The notes beneath the pieces are model-generated. The model was not told the origin of the DNA. It searched no databases and saw only the letters and a program-made list of their open reading frames with translations. This document shows, piece after piece, positions 5,051 to 5,063 of a stretch of 5,063 bases of DNA. The DNA comes from UBA4716 sp002438865. Lineage in GTDB: Bacteria > Bacillota > Clostridia > UBA1381. Made by a program: the position numbers and the translations under genes. Position 1 is the first letter of the stretch; each line of letters begins with the position of its first letter. The stretch covers positions 1-5,063 of the forward strand of contig CALERO010000199.1 in the NCBI GenBank assembly GCA_937907325.1. The letters are read 5' to 3'.

Positions 5051-5063
5051 AATAATATACTAA

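Noticed and set aside
1..5063. CRISPR arrays, tRNA or rRNA genes, insertion sequences
   Set aside because: No evenly spaced repeats, no tRNA-like cloverleaf, and no transposase frame or terminal inverted repeats were seen; the only repeats are the protein-level calcium motifs.

Overview
The window looks like a low-to-mid GC Gram-positive Firmicute, most likely a gut clostridium of the Ruminococcus/Oscillospiraceae kind. The reasons are strong GGAGG-type ribosome binding sites, a Gram-positive signal peptide, a LytTR response regulator followed by the start of a probable membrane sensor kinase, and an AgrD-type cyclic-lactone autoinducer precursor. The genus is an inference from gene style; no rRNA or other marker is present. 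All supported genes lie on the minus strand, so transcription runs from high to low coordinates.

Layout in the direction of transcription. (1) At the right edge (about 5063-4872) is a small, easily missed gene for an AgrD-like autoinducer precursor. It has a hydrophobic leader, then SAC-VCWF-HQPEVPE and a basic tail. Its stop overlaps the next start by 4 bp (ATGA). (2) From 4875 to 1537 is a secreted protein of 1112 residues. It has a signal peptide, a beta-rich N-terminal domain, eight thrombospondin type 3-like calcium repeats, a beta domain, a von Willebrand A domain with an intact MIDAS, three more calcium repeats, and a C-terminal globular domain resembling DUF3289 from memory. (3) From 1540 to 1028, again with a 4-bp ATGA overlap, is a 170-residue protein with an N-terminal membrane anchor. 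(4) From 1049 to 933 is a possible membrane peptide of at most 38 residues. (5) At 911-868 is a Rho-independent terminator. (6) Immediately after it is a promoter (-35 at 864-859, -10 at 841-836) driving a LytTR response regulator (794-105). That gene overlaps, in a TAATG junction, the first 35 codons of what is probably its membrane sensor kinase (105 to the left edge).

Interpretation. The locus reads as an agr-like quorum-sensing cassette in which an effector operon (large secreted protein plus membrane-anchored partner) sits between the signal peptide gene and the regulator/kinase genes. The AgrB-type maturation protease is not in the window and would be expected upstream of 5063 or beyond the left edge. 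The C-terminal part of the large protein is clearly more AT-rich than its N-terminal half and than the following gene. Together with the overlapping membrane-anchored downstream gene, this suggests an exchangeable effector or toxin module with a candidate immunity protein. That last step is inference, not shown by the sequence.
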